A stretch of 64,000 nt of DNA from contig NW_017265138.1 in NCBI RefSeq assembly GCF_001638985.1, positions 310,001 through 374,000 of the forward strand, given 5' to 3'. This DNA is from Phycomyces blakesleeanus NRRL 1555(-). Its lineage: Eukaryota > Mucoromycota > Mucoromycetes > Mucorales > Phycomycetaceae. Within the stretch, counting starts at the first letter, position 1; every line of letters begins with the position of its first letter. The translations under genes and the position numbers were made by a program. Below, in pieces: positions 1 through 13,624 of the stretch. Under the pieces are notes generated by a model that was not told the origin of the DNA, made no database searches, and saw only the letters and a program-made list of their open reading frames with translations.

Positions 1-1609
1 ATTGCAAACCCTCTTTTGGTATTTGGTTACAGTACTAGCAAAGATCATTATGTCAGTATAGCGGCTAAACATTGTGAACTTAAAGTGCTTATTGCCTTGG
101 CTACAATCATCTAACCTTAACCAACAATCGCACGGAAGAAAAATCGTCTCATAAAATATCTTGTTTGCTTCAGTTTCCAATGTAATTTCGTCTATAGAAA
201 AAAATCCAAATTCACGTCAAAATCGAGTAAAAACACTGTGTTAAAGGTTGTCGCTCTTGTTGCGTGGTCATTAAAACTCTTCCGTAAAAGTAAGAAGAAA
301 AGGAGAAGGAGAAGGACATACATCAATAAAGTGTATTGGGAGATACAAACAAAGAGAAATGGAAAACTATGTGTATCTCTAATGTCTTTAGTCCCCAACA
401 GTCAATTCTTCGAGACAACTCGTAAAACCTTAATTACCATTAAGGATTGAAAACCAGTCCTCTCCCTCATAGATCAGCTTTCAATGACCTCGCCAGATTG
501 CATGTTTCGTGATGGAAACCAAACGAACTTTAATGTAACGGCTAGGACTTAGGTGGGGAGATGGTGTGAAAGAAGACAAACTAGTAATCGTCAAACAAGT
601 CCCATGAGGGCAGATGAAGAGCCGGACTTTGGCATCCCCCAAGTTGTCAATCTTCATGAGATTGATGGAGATTGACAGAGACAAAGTTGTCACTGGTATT
701 CCTGGGAGATGTAGAGATGTAGAGCTTGGATTCTTAACTACGACCATTGCTATATCCTTGCTTTACATGGTGGAGGAGGTGTTTTAGGAAATGAATAAAG
801 GGCTTTCTTTTGAATGGTGTTGTATGTCACCAGATTCTGAAATATACTTGTTACAAGCGTTTCGGAAAGACAGTAACGCAGGATGGATCTCCAGAGAAAT
901 ACTATGTTTTCTCATAATTGGGGCAACGAATAACACGGCGCGGATGACGAGTACAGACATCCAAAAACTATCTTTCTTGCAATAATACGTACATACAGAC
1001 GATATTTGTTTTGGCGGCAGCTCGATATCACAAAAGTATCTCAGTCAATTGAGGTTTTCTAGTAAGAGGACCTAGGGCTCCCAATAGCTCAGACGTCCAG
1101 TTAAAACTTACCTTTTTGGTATGGAGAAAGTGGGTTAAAAGATATTATGAGGGTTGCGAATGGAGCCATTCACTCTTGTATTTATTCTTGCGCAATTTTC
1201 GCCAGTAGGAAATGTAAGGATCAATTGGAGGGTTTACATGAAAAGATACGTTTACAGAATAGAATAAAATTTTAAATTTCTTCAAAGAAGTTGATTTAAG
1301 CTAAATTAATAAACTTTTCAAGCTCTATGCCTATTTTGGCAAGATACTAGACTTTATATATTATAGTCCAAATGTCCAACCTCTTTTGGCTAACTAATTC
1401 TTAGTAAATGAGATGTAGCTTGATGATATCGCTGTAGAATATAAAAGATCTTTGTAGGGTTGTTGATATCTATATATTGGATATACAAAAGCACGCCCAA
1501 ATTGCGAAAGAAAGTACCGACTCATTTCCCAAGCAATCTACACTTTATTTATGCCAAAGATTGATTTATATATATATTTATTTATCATTATTAAGCTTTA
1601 AGTTTTCTT
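1..1609. other. No confident gene
   Basis: AT-rich DNA with only short open frames. An 88-codon minus-strand frame (481-747) and a 64-codon plus-strand frame (791-985) are present, but neither shows a domain, a splice context or composition that I recognise. The right edge is the 3' side of the minus-strand kelch gene. Confidence 0.5.
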
Positions 1610-4600
1610 TTAAACACTGATTTCAGATACGCTTTCTCTTCGCATTGTGTTTATATTATCAGAACTGTTTCCTTCAATTACAGTAGCCGCAGAAACTCTT
1701 CTTTTGCGGTGATAATCAATTGCCGAGTTAAGTTCCTTAAAGATCTTATTATTGATACAGTAAGTTTCCAGCAAGCGTTCAGTCAGCTGCGCGCGCCTTT
1801 CCATTATTCAGACGATCTCGTAAACCATCAAGCTCTTCATCTTTCTGATCCTCCAGTAGCATGGTTTTGCTTTTGTCAGATTGCCTATCTGATGCTTTGT
1901 TTGTGCCAGAAAATCGGGCGTTAATGGGGCTTACAAAAGGAACCGGTGTATTCAACGTGTCAAACTTTGTTTGGAGCTTTCTGCTTAGCGAACGCTTCAT
2001 AGATCCCCAAGACCAGCTTTGAACAACACCCCAAGGAGATTTCGGCCTGAAACCAAATAGCCACGCTTGTATGCCAAACATAATACTGAGGATACCACAA
2101 ACGGAACCAAGAGAATTGACTATTGTGTAGATCTTCTGGTCTTGCTCCACTACATTTGCATATTCGATCGGATATATGGTGGCAGAGCCAAACGATCCTC
2201 CAAAATAAGTCCCAAATTGGCTGTTTATGACGGTAAAGTTGTTTTTAACATACGAATAGCTAATTTCGGGTGTGTGGTTATAACTAGACAGGATTCCTAT
2301 TTTATTCCTGCCGCTGTCTGTCAGATACTGGTGGTCTTTGATCTGGTATTGTATGACCAGAGCATCATTTGCGTACATAGTGAATGTGTTTGGATCATTC
2401 TTTCCCTCAATATCCCGCATAGCCCATTCATTGACAGCCTGATCTGACATAATCAGTGGTACGTCGCTTGTGTCGAGGCTATAGACTTTTACATTAGGAT
2501 CCATCCCAGGAGCGTATTGAGTGATGCGAATGGTAGTATCCTCCTGTGGACTTCCGTTAAATGTAAACTAGAGCTTGGTTCCGTAGTTATATTCATCACC
2601 TGTATGTCCCAAGTGGAAATTGCTCGGAGGAGTGAATAGATAGCAATCAGAGTTTTTAATAGAGCCTTCGAATATTGGAAGGTGGACTGACATATTAAGT
2701 ACTTTTATAAATTCTGTACAGGATGATCCTATTTCGGTCATACAAGTTACTTGCGAAGCTTGACTCTTAATTATATTGCCTTCAAAGCAAAATCTCATGT
2801 CTATTTGAATTAAAGTCAGGAAAATATACACTTGTATTAAGTTGTTTCTTTTTTAAAAAAAATTACCTGGAACTGCCACGGATAATACTTTTTCAATTAT
2901 AGTGATACTTGTTGTTGGACTATCAAGAGCCTGTCGAACGGAGAATACCAAATATGCCAAGAATAGGAAGATAAGGATACATTGGATTATAAGACGAGAT
3001 AGTTCAGTCCACATAGGCTCTCCATCTCTAAATATTAAAAAGTAAATAAATAAATATTAAAGCCAAAATTACAATTTCTTGATTGATATTTACCTTCGAT
3101 CCCAAATAAAGCTTCCAATTAAATGTTGCATGTAATATATATCTTCATAGGTTTTCCAGGCAAAGAATCCCAAGATAATAGCAAATACTATAGCGATAAT
3201 TATTCCTGCAACCACGGCTCCTTTCATTTTATACTGAGGTAGTTCTATATTATTCAATTCTAAGAATTCATCTGGTCCGCTCAGCCAAGAATATTCAGGT
3301 GTGCTTTGATTATCGATACAAAGAATATTCATATCTTTATATGGAAATGATAATGAACCTCCTAAAAAAGATAATCAATCTTTAGTTTCTAATAAGTACC
3401 CATTGGTATAATCAGTTACGATATTCGACTGCTAATATATTTGTGTCGAGAAATTCCATTGATAGAGATGTACGAGCACCTGGATATATTCCACCTATTG
3501 TTGGCTTTGACCATATCCAAGAAGCTGTATGCAGCAAAAAGATATCCTTGAAATACTTAATATCTACATTACTTCCCACATTGTTTCCTATGTCAATGTG
3601 GTATATTAACAATCGGCAAATATAAGGTACTTATTATTACTAATATTTAATGTTTCATTTACCACCATATAATATGATTGTTTTTTTTATCTGGACCTAC
3701 ACTCTAATATGTTAGAGTACTTTTGATTATTGGGAAAGAAATTCAAATATCTATATATAATAGGTAAACAATGATATTGAAAAAAAAGGAATACCTAATA
3801 CTGCACTGGCTTCCATGTGACCTTCTGGTGCCTCCCCTGTTGCGTTAATATGCGTCCATTCATCTGTATTTATATCATATATAATGAGTTCTCGGGGACT
3901 TTGGGCATATGTATAAAGTTCCCTGGAACTTTGGGAATACATATAGTTCCTCGGATGTTTTGAAGTCGCTCTAGAAATAAAAACAATCTGCCCATTTCTA
4001 CATAATTTTTATATTATTTTTTATGCAATCTAATGTAATGTAATGTAATGTAATGTAATGTAATGTAATGTAATGTAATGTAATGTAATGTAATGTAATG
4101 TAATGTAATGTTTAATTATTATGCTTTTTGTAAAATTCTTACGGTAGTGCTGTAGCAGTATGTCCATACAAGAACCTTTGGTTCGGTTTAGTGAGAGTCT
4201 CGAATTTAAAAGTACGTGGATTAAACGACAAAAAGTCATTCAAAATAGTCATAATAATTGGGTTTAATCCGCCATATATATACACATATCCATTAGGAGC
4301 CAATGTTGCCGTAAAATAGACGCGTCCTTCCCGCAAAGCAGTAATGTTTATTGCATTAACCTCTTTCCAGGATGCACTGGAATTCTTAAAGTCGTAGATA
4401 TAAGTGCGGAAACCGTTTCTGTGTTTTTTCATTATCATTTTCAAATCCTGTAAAAAGCATAGCCGTGCGGTTGTCTCCGAGAATAACAGCCTGAGAATAT
4501 GAGCACCACGGGCCAGATATATTCTGAGGAACTTTTTCGTAGACTAGCTGTCCGCCCGAGCCATCTTCAGTTGACATGGATACCGAAGTAAAAACGTTTA

Positions 4601-4805
4601 ATATTTGCTGTCCGGCTACCATACCCCCGTATATATAGAGTTTGTTGCTATATGTGAATGTAGCTGCATAAAGGCGAGGCTGAGGGATTTCTAGGCCTTC
4701 TGAAGGCCCAACATAACTTCCTAGTATCAGTTTGATAACATGAAAATACAATAATACGGTAATTATAATAGACTTATAGAAATATAGACATTGAAAGAAA
4801 ATCAT
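1610..4805 (-). pseudogene. Kelch-repeat single-pass membrane protein, probably a pseudogene
   Basis: Six exons can be joined in phase: 4805-4143, 3970-3795, 3629-3420, 3361-3094, 3027-2867 and 2800-1610. After a hydrophobic N-terminus, exons 1-3 encode kelch-type blades (for example KLYIYGG, GYVYIYGG, LIIYDINTDEW). Exon 4 encodes a transmembrane segment (AGIIIAIVFAIILGFFAWKT), exon 5 a second hydrophobic stretch, and exon 6 an unrecognised domain ending in a predicted coiled coil. Three lesions break the frame: a frameshift near an A6 run at about 4424-4430, an in-frame TAG at 2568-2570 inside exon 6, and a frameshift near 1800 just before the coiled coil. All splice sites are intact, which suggests recent decay or assembly errors. 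Exon 2 carries a tandem 30-nt duplication (YSQSSREL/YAQSPREL). The TM-kelch layout resembles mucoralean kelch membrane proteins. The function is unknown. Confidence 0.75.
4031..4110. repeat. Pentanucleotide microsatellite (TAATG)16
   Basis: Sixteen uninterrupted copies of TAATG lie inside the first intron of the kelch gene. Confidence 0.95.
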
Positions 4806-7800
4806 TGTAGCTAGGATCAAAGGGATAAAAATAAATAAAAGTGTTACTTCTTAGAGGTTAAATAGTCAATTATTTAGCTTAGCCAAAGGTCTATAAGCTT
4901 TTAAGTGCTATATATCTTTTTAACGTGTTACATTTTATATTTGAATACTTTCTATAAAACCGATCAAATCAGCCTTATTAATCAAGAAAGAATGTTTCCT
5001 TTAGTGGAACGTTTTACGAATCTCATAGAAGAGAGTCCTAAAAAAAAGAGGCTTTTTATACTCAAGAAAATAATAAGATCTAACCAAATTGAATATACAG
5101 AGAAGACGGTACCTGGACAATTTGATAAAGGGTCGATATTAGTAAACCTGTTTGAATTTACCCTTTACCAAAAGGAGCAGCTGTGTTAGGACTGCATTTA
5201 AAGCATTCATAGGCTTAGGATAGGTAAACGATCGTTGTAATGAGAGAGAGAGAAAACTGTCATTATGACCTTGTTAACATATATATGTATAAATAATTGA
5301 GCAGTATACTATCTATCTGACTATTATATATATGCTCTTTTATCTTCAGAGAGATTACTGTTAGAAAAGATGCTTTACATTCAATTTACTTGTATTTGAC
5401 TTTATTTTATTAAAACAATCACATCTTACAAAAAAAAATAGCCCAATATATTTACTACCGCGGTAATGCGCTTAATAAAATGTATACATAAATGTCGTCA
5501 GAGATAAATATTTACAGAGGTATGGAAAACATTCTTCATCCTGTAATCAAATGGTAAACGCAGGTTGAAACATGGGTTTACTCTTTCGATAAGCGTATCA
5601 TAATCTTTTGGGACCTTTCTTCTTGGCAAACAGGTGCAAAGAAGTCTACGTACTCTTACAGCAGAGCAAGATGATTTTTGACAGCCAAATTATTACTTTT
5701 TTTTTCTTTGACTTGAATGTTATGTCATGCAATTTTCTTGCAGTTGACTATTTCTCTCTTCTTCTTTTTTCAGAAGAAGTGTATCTTTTGAATATTAACT
5801 TCTTGTTACTAGTTATAAAAGTGTAGTATATTAAATAGAATGAAATAAATTAGGAAGTTCAAGACAAAATACTCGTATCTATACTGAGCTCTTTGATATA
5901 TTATGTTAATAGTTTATATTTCTGATCGATATTGTAATACATATTAGCCAATAACCTCCTTATATAATTTATGCTATAGCTCTTGAAAAATATCAGGTTG
6001 ATATGTCTTCAAGAATTCAGAGGGTAAGTTTCAGCTTTAAAGGCTTAGATGTTAGTTAAATCTTCAACGGTTAGCTTTCAAAAGGAATCAAACTTTTGGT
6101 TTATACAAAATTCGCAAAGTTGACAATTCACTTAGCCTATGCCTACGCCGATAGTTTAACAGGCTATTTGTTATATTATCTATTGTGATACTCGTAGCAT
6201 TTTAGGTCTGATAATGTGTGTTAATATTGGCATATGTATTCTTGCTGCTAAAAATCGTATTTATGTCCAGTTTGAAAAACATTTAATAGAAAAAAGAACT
6301 GTCTTTAACCAAAAGAATTTTAAAGTATATAGGCAGCTATATACTTCTTGTCTATAATTATCTGTTGGTATTCTGTTTCTAAATTTATTCTACCCATCCT
6401 ATAATATTTATTGCCATGTAATACCCGAGCCACACAGTTTCTTTTTGGCTTGTTTTTATGGAGTGTGTGCGTGACAATCTCAAATTTATTATAAGTCTTT
6501 AAAATGGTAAAAATAAAGAGATATCCTTATTTGTTTAAAGGCTAAGTAAATTATATGCTGACTTTAGGGCTTTTTTTTTAAAAAAAAAAGAATTATACAC
6601 TTATTTGCGTAAAAAGTGATCAGAAGCTCTTCATTATAGGCGCGCCATTCAAATATATCATCTTATTTATCTGATTAATTTAGACCACGAAACATAATAG
6701 GATTTTTATTTATTGGTTTTTACGTTTAGGCACAATAGTTGCAAAATCCACCTGATTGGTTTAAGGAAAAATGATATCACTAAAAGGGGTACTCAATTAA
6801 CAATCCTTGATAGTATTTATATATATATATATAAACACACGTAAATTAATTAATTTCCAAAAAGTTTTTTTTTAAAGCTTGCTTGTATTAAGCATGCTAT
6901 AAGCTCAGATTCATTAAAAGAAATCCTTATTACTTCTAAAGCACTACTATAGAGTTTAACATATAAAGTATTCTTATAAAATTGCAAATCAGTTTGTAAA
7001 AAATTCACTAAATACATTTTCTTTTCCACGTTTTTTTTTTCATACATATTATATTTTGAAATTGTTACAAGTCAGATGTTTGACACTACGATTACTGTAT
7101 ATAAAGTACTCTTAAACCATTTAAAGGTATGTATTATACATAATCACAAAATCAAATAAAGTTTTTTTTTTTTAAAAAAAAAAATTGAGCAAGTTAACCT
7201 CCCTATCGCGATAGAAAGCTCAGATATTTATAAAAGGTAATTTATGTTCGATAAGAAGTACCTAATATGGAACCAGACACCAATGACCTACTTATACTTC
7301 TTTTGTGAGTAGTAATATATATATTTTTGTGTGAGTGTGAGTGTGTGTTTAGAGTATATAATGTATAGGGTATAGTGTATAGTTTATAGCGTGCAAATCA
7401 AAATTGACCAAGAGATTATCCTTATTGAGCAAGCTCTTTTTCTTAACATATATATATATATATATAAAGTATCTTTATCTATTTATCTATTTGAGTATAC
7501 TTTTATGTATAGTAATATAATAATGTACCGGTGGCGTCAAGAAGAGTCATTTGAGAAAATGGTTACTGGAGTAAATATGTTATAAATGAATTAAAATAGA
7601 GAGAGAGAGAGGATTAAAGATAATAAAAAAAAAAGTGACACGGCTCGGATGCTGGGCCGGGAAAATATTTTCCTTTACAGTCAGCCATTAGATTTTTTTT
7701 AGGGAATGTTGTCTTTCTGAACCAATAGGAATCCAGATAAAGGAAAGAGAAAGAAAAAAAAAAGAAAGAAAAAAGTGATACGCTTATATATATATATATT

Positions 7801-8106
7801 TTATAAACATAAAAATGATTCTGATTTGTACATTACAGTACATTAAATGTCAGGAGTGGTGTAGCTCACATGGTCATTGTCGTGTGAATCAATTATCAGT
7901 TATTTTATTATATATTTATTACATACACATAAATACATATGCACTTTATATAATCAATGGAAGAAAGAGTAGCGATAACGATAACGATAATGATTAATGC
8001 ACAGGTAGATACAGAGGCAACATTGATTAATAAATAATAAGAAATAAAGAAAGACAAAGACAAAGAGTATTAAAATGATAGGGATTATCTTTTATTCATG
8101 ATTGAT

Positions 8107-8137
<31 letters not shown>

Positions 8138-8549
8138 CTTTATTGTGCCATAAAAGGAAATAAGATTATACATATTTTAACCTTTCCTTTTTTAACCACT
8201 TTATATTTCAAAGTGCGCTTAATTATGTATGTATATGTATAAGTGCTTGTATCTATTTGTTCCAAAAAATGGTTTTTATTTTTTCGTTATATATTTGGCT
8301 TATCTCTCCGATAATAAAATTTTCAAAAAAAAAAAAGTATATAAATGTGTATAAAATAAATAGAGTGCATGTCTTTTATTTATTTATTTTTTTTAAAAAT
8401 TATTAATTTTGTTTTTTTTTTTTTTTACCTCTAATATTATTTTCTACCTCTACCCCACTCTCTCTCTCTCTCTATTGCTTATCAAGTATATCAAATATAT
8501 ACTTATATATTTATAATAAAAAAGTCAAAAGAAATAAAGAAAGTAAAAG
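4806..8549. other. AT-rich intergenic region, no confident gene
   Basis: Long A/T runs, (TA)n tracts (for example 6819-6833, 8109-8137) and (CT)n near 8458-8475. Plus-strand frames at 4905-5189 and 5608-5826 are short, lack domain signals and are not convincing. The last few hundred bases hold the promoter of the gene at 8550. Confidence 0.5.
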
Positions 8550-10832
8550 ATGTCAGTTTTAAGTCAAAATTCATTATCAGTCACCATTCAATCGGACAGC
8601 ACGACGACCCTTCGACTGTATCGACAACAAGCCAAGGCAATTACCTCTAGAGCACCAATACCATACGGAACGATTCCCAAGAGAAAACCAAAAGCCGAAT
8701 TGATTGAAAAAGAAAAGATTGTAAGTAGAAAGATACAAGCACAATGAAGATTATTGTAAGCATTACTATTATCATTATTATCATTTTGATATACATAAAT
8801 ATTGTACAGTCAAATCAGTATTATAGATTATAGTTATTATCAACCTACTCCTCCTCCTTCTTCTTTGATTGAATAAAATGATGATAGTGATAGTGACAAT
8901 ATAAATATATAATAAATCAGTAGATAATTTAATAGATAAGAACAACAACAATAATAATAATATAATGCATAAATACACACACAGACACATCTATGCTATG
9001 TATGTATGTATATATGTACGTGTATTTGTGTGTGTACGTCGTAATTTATATTTATTTCTTTATTTATTCTTTTGGTACCTGAGAACAGTAATATATACAT
9101 TTTCATATTATAAATTCTTAAACCCATCTACATAATATATATATATATATATATAATTGCATTCAAGTCAAGTCAAATCAAGTCAAATCAAATTACTTCA
9201 AATGAATTCTTATTCTTATCCTTATATACATATATATATATATATTATTTATATCCCTAGTCAACTGAATCATGGATCGACCGTGCCCCTTCTGTCCTGA
9301 TGGCCTTTGTCCAGTCTGTCCTGAACCGAAAACCAGAACCAGAACCACAAACCCCAGCCCCTCGCCTTGGATTCATGCCGCGCTCACCCCCAAAGACCCA
9401 GGTCTTTACTTCACCCCTAGCCGTCATAGCCCCTGTCAGTAGTCCGATTGCCTATGACCACCACGATGATGACTATGGCCAAGAATCCTCACAGCCATCA
9501 GTCAGTTGCCTTAGCACAAGCAGTGGCAGTTGCACTTCAACAACGAGTTCTTGTGGTAGTCTGACCAGTTCACTTGATTCATCTGCTTCCGAAGACTCCT
9601 GCTCGACTGTTGACGATGATGACCTTGTTTCGATCATTCGTCTCAATAACCCAATCACCACCAATACTGACGCCAATATCAATATAAGCACTAATAACCT
9701 TCATAACAATAACAATAATAACAGCATGACCACTACTGCACTGTCAGATATCTTGTGTGATCATTACATCCAGAGATACTCAGCAGCCTCTTGCTCTGCA
9801 GATCCTGATACGCCAGAGGCAGCTTCTTCTATTTCTGACAACCTCGATGTCCCACTTGAAACATTTGGTGTGTTTGAGGCACCTTTGCACACAATTGAAA
9901 CAAACCCCAGGGATGAAAATTGGTACATCTGGGAAATACTCCAGACACCCAAGGAATGGACACGTGTTGACCCTGCGGCCCTCAAGGACCATCATGAACA
10001 ACAATTCATCGGCTGGAGAGAGTCTGACAAACAAAAGGCAAAAAAGAACAAGTCCAAAAACAAAAATAACAATAAGCAAGATACCATTATTGCTTGCAAC
10101 AGCAACAGCAATAACAATAGCGATTGTACTGTTGACGCCGCCGATTCAATTACAACAATTCTTCCATTGAAATCCCAATCCCAAAAGAGATCGGAATATC
10201 CAGAAATGGGAAGAACCTGCCACGCTACACCACAAGCACAACCACAATCACAGGTACAGGCACAAGTACAAGTACAAGCACAAGCACAAGCACAAGCACA
10301 CCCACATCAACAGCCAACAAAAGTAACGGTGACGGCGGCAACGGGTACACAAACTTTACCGCCTTTGGGTACACCAACCGAACAAAGTGAGCAAAGTGAG
10401 CAAATTGAGCGAATTGAGCCAGATAGCCTTTCATCCCATGTCCGAGCCGTTCGTGCCAATGAGTCCCACCTGAGAATGATTGTAGCCGAAGTTAATATGA
10501 TGCGAGCCAACAAGATCGTGTGTCCCTTGAAGCCGCGAGCCTTTTTAGCCAAAAGGTCTGACAGATTTCTTTCCCGCCAACCGACCCCGCTCAGGAACGA
10601 GGTCCCTGGCCATGAGAATGCGAATGAGAATGAAAATGGTGATAGCAGTTGCCGCCCAGCATTTTTATTAAACACTCTTTTGTGTCAAGATCGCCTGTCA
10701 ATGTCAAAATCGACGTCAAAACAGTATCTCCAGTCCTTCTCACCAAAAACAACAACAAAAACAACAAAAACGATATCACCGTCAGAATCATCGTCATTAT
10801 CACCATCATATTACACTACAGTCCAAGCCTAA
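8550..10832 (+). CDS. Low-complexity protein of unknown function, 580 aa
   Basis: Two exons (8550-8720 and 9261-10832) join in phase 0 through a GTAAGT donor and a CCCTAG acceptor. The start is the first ATG of exon 1, after an A-rich leader. Most of the protein looks disordered: Ser/Thr-rich (about residues 120-160), poly-Asn, Lys/Asn-rich, and a Gln-Ala/Gln-Val repeat (about 380-400) encoded by a CACAAG-type microsatellite. Two better-structured blocks stand out: one around WYIWEILQTPKEW in the middle and one around RANKIVCPLKPRAFLAKRSD near the C-terminus. No catalytic or DNA-binding motif is visible. Function is not known to me. The non-repetitive blocks are probably the conserved part. 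Confidence 0.8.
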
Positions 10833-11108
10833 AAAAGAAAGAAAAAAAAAAAAGCGGCTAGCTGAAGAATAGGCAAACACACACATACATACACACATAC
10901 ACCCTACAGAACACTACAGTACAGTACGGTGCACTATACATATAAAACAGGGAGGAAAGGAGGATTTTGGACTCCTTGAAGTTCGATCAAAAGCCAAGAA
11001 GCCAAGTAATTTTCTTGGTGGAAAGAAGGGAACGATATGGTCTTGACATTTTCTTTATCTCTGTTTCTATCTCTATCTTTGCAAGACAAGACCAGCAAAA
11101 AGGCAAGG

Positions 11109-11139
<31 letters not shown>

Positions 11140-13624
11140 GGAAGATTGGCTTGGGATTCCCCTCTTTCTTTTCTTTTCTTTATTGTCACTCAAATGTTGA
11201 GGCTTGGCAACCATCATGTGTACTGTACTGTGTGTATTCTCTCTTTTATTTCTCTTTCTCCCTTTATTCCACTGTGTGTGTGTGTGTGTGTTTCTGTACA
11301 TACAAAGTACTTGTTCTGGATAAAGAACATTTCAAGGATTGTATTCTTTCTCTATAGAAAGAACCTCTTTATTTCTTATATACCTGTATGTATTTATGTA
11401 TTGACTATAAACCCATAATTATCTTTACCAACTAGAAAATTCTGTACATACATAAATATACAATTTCTTTATTATCATTACACATTGTGCATTGTGCATT
11501 GTGCATTGTGCATCTTATTCTGCATTCAAATAAAAATTACAATTTATTATCTCTATCTCGATCGTTATCTATATTTCTATCTATATCTCTATCTTTGTCA
11601 AAATACGTTCCCCTCCTTATTCCCCCTTCCCTCACTTTTTGCATATTTATATATAGCTGAATATGTATATTGACAATAATACCAATAAAAGCAATTAAGC
11701 TCCTTTTATGAAACTCGTAGAAGAAGTAAAAAAGAAAGAAGTACACAAGAAAAGATTAGGAAGAAGAAGAGGTACAAAAATGAATGTAAATATAGAATAG
11801 CAAAAAGGAAAGAAAGAAAGTCTTTAATAGGTAATAAACATGCAGAACAGGAATTTTTTTACGAAACCAAAAAAAAAAAAAAAAAAATGGTATATATATC
11901 GGATCATTCTTTCTTATTTTACTTCATTTTACTTTATTTATATATTATTTATTTCCAATTTGCTTTGACTGGGAATATCCGACCTTTTGTATTATGAAAT
12001 TATAGCTACACATTGTGTGTGTATATAGCTCTTGATAAACCCATTATTTCTTTTGTGGTTTCTTAATTAGGCTTGATAGGAGGACAACGGAATGGATAGG
12101 TTTTTGATTTTGAGTAACAATCCAATTTTGTGCATTTCTTGGGGTTTACTATTCTTTTATTTATTTGTTTGTTTGTTTCATCAAATGTCATGTCCAGAGC
12201 CTTTATTAGTGGTATTACTACTGTTATTTAAATAAGAGCAATTTGAATTCTTTATATTAATTTATCAATTTATATAAATTTATATAAAAATTACACTGTT
12301 TCATATGGTATTGCACTGTATTATCTGTATGCAGTTTGTAGCTTGTAGCTTGTAGCTTGTAGCTTGTGGTACAATAATGTAAAGAAAATAAAAAATAAAA
12401 ATAAAAGAGCAAATTGTCAGTTACACCTCTGACTGTGCGTAGCCCTATTTGAAATCAACCCGTGTTACTCGTAATTCGTCTATTTTCTTCTTCTTTTCTT
12501 TCTTGTACGTCTATGCACAATTAAATAGGATATATTTATATTTATATGTAATAGCTACACATTGATAGTTGAATTGACACATATATCTGTCTCTCTCTGT
12601 GTGTGTGTGTGAGAAAATATATGGTGAGATAAGGAAAACCAGCAAAGAAATATATCTCTATATTTCTATATCTCTATATCTCTATATATACATATTATTT
12701 CGTCTATTGGTATTTACTGGAAGAATATACCAATTAGACCCACCCGCCCTATTAAATTGATCAATCAATTAAACAATACCACAACACTTTCTGCTTGTAC
12801 TATCATAGATACTATAGAATTTAAGATTATAAAATATGTAGACTATACATTAACATAAAACCCTTTTCTCCATCTTTCTCTACATCATAATCTCCTTCTT
12901 CTCCTTCTTTTCATATACATATGTGTTCATCCGCCTATCTGGCTATCCAGGAATTTTTAAAAATAAATAAAGGGAGAGGTAAAGGAAGATCATCGTTATT
13001 ATTATTAATTGTAAAATTATGCAACAGTCAAAAACAAACTTCCCCCCTCCCCCTTTCAACACTAAAATATACAAGGAGACTAATAGGAAAAATTAGATAG
13101 ATAGAAAAGTAGATAGAGAATTATATATATATAAGGGGGGGGGGGTTGTTTGTATATATGGAAGATGTAAAGGAGAGGAAGGAAGGGGAGGTATAATATT
13201 TTATCATCGCTCACACATACAAGCAATAAAGCAAATCTTGAAGAAATCTCAAGAAATCTCACTCTTGTCGTAACTTTGAGTGTAATTGTGATTGTCACTT
13301 TTATTAAAGTATCTTTCTACTGCCATTAGTGCCATTAGTGCCAATAGTCAAATTAATAATGACAATTACAATGACAGTTACAGTTACAGTGACAAATCTT
13401 TAGCATCTTTCTTGTATTTATATACACATGCATATTATAAATTATGATCTATTCATCTCTGCCAAATAATAATAATTACATTTGTATCGGAGACTTGGCG
13501 GTAAAATTAATATAGAAAAAAAAATATTTCATTCATTCATCTTTTTCTTCTTCTTCTTCTTCTTTATCAATATATACTTACCTACGTATATTCATTAATA
13601 AAAATAAAAACAAAAACAAAAAAC
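10833..13624. other. Intergenic region with microsatellites
   Basis: Contains (GATA)n near 11109-11139, (GT)n near 11272-11291, several TTGTAGC copies near 12330-12366 and pyrimidine tracts. No frame looks like a gene. The left part is the 3' region of the upstream gene. The right part (A-rich leader just before 13625) is the promoter of the transporter. Confidence 0.55.

Noticed and set aside
4031..4110. CRISPR-like regular array
   Set aside because: It is a simple (TAATG)n microsatellite with no spacers; no CRISPR structure exists anywhere in the window.
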